In this document: in pieces, positions 32,294-35,365 of the stretch
How the letters are laid out: each line of letters starts with the position of its first letter
How positions within the stretch are numbered: the first letter of the stretch is position 1
Origin: Alistipes sp.
Lineage (GTDB): Bacteria > Bacteroidota > Bacteroidia > Bacteroidales > Rikenellaceae
Direction of reading: 5' to 3'
NCBI GenBank assembly: GCA_031285345.1
Contig: JAITWI010000005.1
Span: 1 to 35,365, forward strand
DNA length: 35,365 nucleotides
Translations under genes and position numbers: made by a program
Notes under the pieces: generated by a model
The model's input: only the letters and a program-made list of their open reading frames with translations
The model's database searches: none
What the model was told of the DNA's origin: nothing

Positions 32294-33523
32294 TTATCTT
32301 TTGCCGATCGTCCAAACGAGGTTCACGCCCGCCTGCGTGGGGCCCCAGAAGTTTTTGGAGCGCCCCATGGCTTCGGCCACGCGCACGCCGTTCGTCATGC
32401 GGAAACTGTCGTATTTGCTCGACGTGTAGCCCAATCCGAGGTTGAAATCGAGCGAAAACGCGCGCGTGAGCTTCAGCTGATAGCCCACCGTGGCGCCCGC
32501 GTTCCACAGGCGCCCCTGATAGCCGACCTCCTTGGAGAACAGGCCGCCCACCATACCTTTGTATATATTGTATTCGCCCACTGCGGCCGCCGCGCCGACA
32601 TATAACCGCTTGTTGTCCAGTAGGTACCAGCGAACTTCGGGGTTCACGAACCAGATTTTTTGAGTCCGGTCGCCGTTGTTGTTTTTCGCGTTGCCGCCCC
32701 AGTAGCTCACGCCGCCGTCCAGTTTGATGCCCAGGCTGCGGGTCGCGCGCCACTCCACACCCAGGGTCGGCAGCAGAAACGCGTCGTACAACAGGTTGGT
32801 GCGAATCGCGATGCAGTAGGGTTTGGAGGGTTTTTCGAGCTTTTCGGGCTGCGTCTGGGGTTGGGGTTGGGGTTGGGGTTCGACCACGCCGACGAACTCC
32901 GAGGGGGTCTCGACGATCGTGTCCTCGGGGCGATTTTCGCCCGTCGGTTCCGCCGGTTTTTCGGGTTCCGGGGTCGGTTTTGCGGCGGGCGCGGGCTTGG
33001 CGGGAATGCGCAGCGTCACGGTCACGGCGTCTCTGTACGAAAGGCCGTCAGGTGCAACGTAAGCCTCTATGTGAGTGGTGGTTATGAAGTGATTTTCGAG
33101 CAGGTCGCCGTTCGATATCAGCTCCGACTTCACGCGGTTGGCTCTCACCGCGGCGAGTTCGATATCGCGCTCGTCGAGCCGCATCGAGGCGCTGTATCCA
33201 TCGACGTAGATGGGCATCTCACCCGAAACTATCGCCGCGCGATGTTCGTCCACCAGCGTGCGAAGCCGGCTCAGCTCCGCCTCGTTGCCGCCCCACGGAA
33301 CGTAAAACATGTCGCGACCCGGCACGAAACGAAAAGTCACGATTCGGGGTTCGGGCGTTTGAGAGGTTTCGGATGTTCGGGCCGCTTCGGGGGTTTCAGG
33401 CGTTTTGGGTGTTGGGGATTCGACGCGGTGAGTTTGGAGCGTTGCGGCAGCCGTCGCAGTGGTCGCCACGGCAACCGCCGCACCCAGCATCACGCCGTAC
33501 AGTAGTTTGTTGATCGTTTCCAT
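32294..33523 (-). CDS. DUF3575 outer-membrane protein with OmpA-like N-terminal region
   Basis: 409 residues with an N-terminal signal peptide (about 1-27). Residues about 55-175 resemble an OmpA-type peptidoglycan-binding fold (VTFRFVPGRDMFYVPWGGN, IYVDGYSASM, LAAVRANRVKSEL). A proline/glutamine/lysine-rich linker (about 175-238, with PQPQPQPQ) follows. Then comes DUF3575, a beta-barrel-like domain (IRTNLLYDAFLLPTLGVEW, GVSYWGGN, NPEVRWYLL, GYQGRLWNAGATVGYQL). DUF3575 genes regularly accompany fimbrillin loci in Bacteroidota. It is the first gene of this operon, 18 nt before the anchor gene. Confidence 0.8.
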   Translation of the reverse strand: METINKLLYGVMLGAAVAVATTATAAATLQTHRVESPTPKTPETPEAARTSETSQTPEPRIVTFRFVPGRDMFYVPWGGNEAELSRLRTLVDEHRAAIVSGEMPIYVDGYSASMRLDERDIELAAVRANRVKSELISNGDLLENHFITTTHIEAYVAPDGLSYRDAVTVTLRIPAKPAPAAKPTPEPEKPAEPTGENRPEDTIVETPSEFVGVVEPQPQPQPQTQPEKLEKPSKPYCIAIRTNLLYDAFLLPTLGVEWRATRSLGIKLDGGVSYWGGNAKNNNGDRTQKIWFVNPEVRWYLLDNKRLYVGAAAAVGEYNIYKGMVGGLFSKEVGYQGRLWNAGATVGYQLKLTRAFSLDFNLGLGYTSSKYDSFRMTNGVRVAEAMGRSKNFWGPTQAGVNLVWTIGKR

Positions 33524-33594
33524 TTACAATATGTGGATTTGGGTATAATATTTCGCCATTCCGCCGGCTTCGGGTAAGTTGGCCGTACTTCGCG

Positions 33595-33602
33595 CAAAGC
33601 TA
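33595..33602 (-). promoter_or_regulatory. -7 box of the fimbrial operon
   Basis: TAGCTTTG on the minus strand, about 70 bp before the DUF3575 start. No good -33 TTTG at the expected spacing was found, so regulation by another factor is possible. Confidence 0.45.
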
Positions 33603-33717
33603 CACACAAAAAACGAGACACACAAGGCGACCGGCACAAATCGTCGGGGCGACTGTCTTAACTTTTCGGGTGCGGGTGACTTCGCGTTCCGTGGAATCGG
33701 AGGTCGAGCATAAAACA

Positions 33718-33754
33718 AGCCCCGACAATCAAGACTCTCTTGATCGTCGGGGCT
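33718..33754. terminator. Hairpin terminator
   Basis: agccccgacaatcaaga / tcttgatcgtcggggct with a 3-nt loop and a single mismatch. It lies 20 bp downstream of the pseudogene remnant on the minus strand. Confidence 0.8.
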
Positions 33755-33773
33755 CGAAGCGGAAGTGCAGAAC

Positions 33774-33908
33774 CTATTCCGCAACGAGTCGGACGCTCAG
33801 TCCGTAGTTGCGATATTCGTGGGCTATGACGGAGACGCTATTGGTCGTGAATCCGAAAACGGCGACGCTGGAAAGGTATGATTTTGAGCGCCACCCATCG
33901 CTTGTCGT
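33774..33908 (-). pseudogene. Remnant C-terminus of a FISUMP/DUF1566 adhesin gene
   Basis: The minus strand reads DGWRSKSYLSSVAVFGFTT, then HEYRNYGLSVRLVAE and a stop at 33774-33776. The ending NYGLSVRLV is the characteristic terminus of FISUMP/DUF1566 surface proteins. An in-frame stop lies at 33909-33911 and no start codon exists, so only about 45 codons survive, followed by an intact terminator. Another adhesin gene once preceded this fimbrial operon. Confidence 0.7.
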
Positions 33909-33976
33909 TCAGCGCGACATCGACGAACAGATGAAACGAGAGCTCGTCGATTCGTTGAAACATAAAAAATTAGTAC

Positions 33977-33984
33977 TATCTTTG
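33977..33984 (+). promoter_or_regulatory. -7 box for the secreted protein gene at 34010
   Basis: TATCTTTG on the plus strand, 25 nt before the ATG at 34010. Confidence 0.6.
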
Positions 33985-34009
33985 TATTAACTAAACCATA
34001 TTGCTTATT

Positions 34010-35086
34010 ATGATCAAAAGAAATTTTATAGTCATCTCTCTGGTTCTAAGCACTGTAAGTTATGTGCAAGCGAGTGCTGAAGACGATCGCACTCCGACGA
34101 CATGCGAAGTCGCCGCTACTCAGGCAAGTGTCGATACCACCCGGAGCGTCAGAAAAGTGCCGATAGTGGTCTACTCCCCCTTTGATTTTTACGGACAACT
34201 TATGGATGCGTTCAAATGCACCGAGACACAAGATTATTATCTCGTTACTCGCGACAGCATATGCATATACAACAACAGAGACGCCCGTTTGGGTAGATAC
34301 ATGGAACGCGATTTGCGAAAATTGAGCGGCCTTGGAAATCTCAGGACTTTTCGAGAAAGAATACTCACTACCGACAGTTGCTTCCTGTTTTCACCCATTC
34401 AGTTCACCAAGTATGACAATCGCTATCTCGGTATAAAAGAGGGCCACGATCTGCATTTTATTGACGGGGAGGGCAATCGGTTCGATTCACTGGAAGAGTT
34501 GTTGCTGGATTTTACGAATGCCGAATTCCTGGACACCTATTTCGATGCGTACATAGATGAGGTGAAAGATAAGATATACAATTGGAATTATAGTATCGAA
34601 AATGAGGATGAGGCTGTGTCGATTCTTAAAAACGACTATAATTTCAGATTTTTTTACGATCGGGATGAGCAACGTGCCATAGATATGTTTCTCGGCCACA
34701 TTTCTTCCTTCATTGATATTGATAATAATGTGCTTGCCGCCATCAAAGCGGATTTAGAGTCGTTTTTTGCTGACAAGATCATACCGGACACGGCTGACAG
34801 GGATGAGTTCAATACCGTATTCGGGCAGTTCGTGAGGGAGGCCGATATGGAGTATGTGCCGTTAATGCTGAACGATGTTTCGGAGATATTGCGCAATAAC
34901 CTGTCCGAGGATGAGTTTCAATTATTTGTCAAGCGACATAGAATTAACAGGAATAAGACAAGGGCGGCATTCCTCTTTTTACGACGCACATATCGTTCAT
35001 ACGTTTATGGGGATGTAGCCATGTCCTCTGTTATTCCTTATGGCAAATTTGTAGAGTATTTCAATCAAATGATTTTTATGCAGTAG
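34010..35086 (+). CDS. Secreted or periplasmic protein of unknown function
   Basis: Start chosen at MIKRNFIVISLVLS (34010), the first ATG after the promoter box. The 358-residue product has a signal peptide (about 1-24, cleavage near QASA). The remainder is hydrophilic and rich in aromatic and acidic residues (VVYSPFDFYGQLMDAF, DFTNAEFLDTYFDAYIDEVKD, NVLAAIKADLESFFADKI, DEFQLFVKRHRINRNKTRAAFLFL) and probably mostly helical. No family was recognised. Base composition is lower in GC than its neighbours, which suggests recent acquisition. A hairpin terminator lies about 115 bp downstream. Confidence 0.7.
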   Translation: MIKRNFIVISLVLSTVSYVQASAEDDRTPTTCEVAATQASVDTTRSVRKVPIVVYSPFDFYGQLMDAFKCTETQDYYLVTRDSICIYNNRDARLGRYMERDLRKLSGLGNLRTFRERILTTDSCFLFSPIQFTKYDNRYLGIKEGHDLHFIDGEGNRFDSLEELLLDFTNAEFLDTYFDAYIDEVKDKIYNWNYSIENEDEAVSILKNDYNFRFFYDRDEQRAIDMFLGHISSFIDIDNNVLAAIKADLESFFADKIIPDTADRDEFNTVFGQFVREADMEYVPLMLNDVSEILRNNLSEDEFQLFVKRHRINRNKTRAAFLFLRRTYRSYVYGDVAMSSVIPYGKFVEYFNQMIFMQ

Positions 35087-35201
35087 AATTTGAAACCTAT
35101 TGTCGACATTTTCTTATTCGAAGGGTAATGCTTTTGTTCTCGCGTCAGTAGGTTTCTGCAAAATGACGACAGGGAGCAATTTGGGAACAACACCTTAAAT
35201 G

Positions 35202-35244
35202 AAAAATCGCTAACTTCTGGTTTGACAGAAAGTTAGCGATTTTT
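35202..35244. terminator. Hairpin terminator
   Basis: aaaaatcgctaactt / aagttagcgattttt, a 15-bp perfect stem ending in T residues. The remaining bases at 35087-35201 and 35245-35365 show no gene. Confidence 0.8.
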
Positions 35245-35365
35245 GCAGTACCCGGAGCCGTTGCGGTATTGTCGAAAACGACCCAAATATACACGGCGGG
35301 AAACAGTCTCAAACAAGCTATATGTCAATGATTTACGTTCGTTTTTGATTGAATGTGTTTTGATT

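Noticed and set aside
31329-32753. A 474-codon minus-strand frame across two fimbrial genes
   Set aside because: Its arginine/histidine-rich sequence is a shadow of the FimB/Mfa2-like and DUF3575 genes in another frame.
33808-33990. 60-codon plus-strand frame
   Set aside because: It is antisense to the FISUMP/DUF1566 remnant and overlaps the promoter of the next gene.

Overview
The window looks like a GC-rich member of the Bacteroidales, possibly Rikenellaceae/Alistipes-like (the genus is a weak inference). The evidence is the Bacteroidota promoter box TAnnTTTG in front of many genes, fimbrillin/Mfa-type lipoproteins with BACON, DUF1566/FISUMP and DUF3575 partners, the sigma54 regulator-LptE-TPR-SecG gene order, and a Bacteroidota-type tyrosine recombinase.

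Layout. Positions 1-3165 (minus) form one uninterrupted frame of 1055 codons that leaves the window at its left edge. Both ends are recognisable tRNA1(Val) adenine-37 N6-methyltransferase (TrmN6). The SAM-binding half and the NPPYF half are separated by about 800 residues of in-frame repetitive sequence. Next on the minus strand come a TIGR02757/DUF2400 protein, a LolD-like ABC ATPase, and a ybbR-coaE-folP cluster. From 8.3 to 12.2 kb a minus-strand envelope operon reads HU-like membrane protein, sigma54 activator, LptE, TPR protein, SecG. A divergent promoter region separates it from a plus-strand arginine-decarboxylase-like gene. Single genes follow: a DUF486 transporter-like protein, a secreted creatininase-family protein and msrA.

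A tRNA-Val(TAC) at 16.6 kb borders a small integrase island (16.7-20.1 kb). The island carries a DUF4062/ATPase gene broken by a tetranucleotide slip, a small membrane protein containing a large inverted repeat, and a tyrosine recombinase. Plus-strand housekeeping genes (SPOUT RNA methylase, panB, a Crp-family regulator) and a BACON lipoprotein lead to a minus-strand fimbrial locus (24.7-33.5 kb). That locus encodes a DUF3575 protein, a FimB/Mfa2-like anchor, a fimbrillin and three large fimbrillin-adhesin fusions. It ends beside the remnant of a further adhesin gene. A secreted protein of unknown function closes the window.

The most unusual property is that many conserved enzymes carry in-frame low-complexity insertions exactly between conserved motifs: TrmN6 (~800 aa), CoaE (three, ~230 aa in total), the DUF2400 protein (two), the HU-like protein, the SPOUT methylase and the TPR protein. 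Duplicated short DNA segments can be seen in several of these insertions and also at gene 3' ends and in spacers. The region appears to grow by local duplication while preserving reading frames. The tRNA that TrmN6 is expected to modify lies in the same window.
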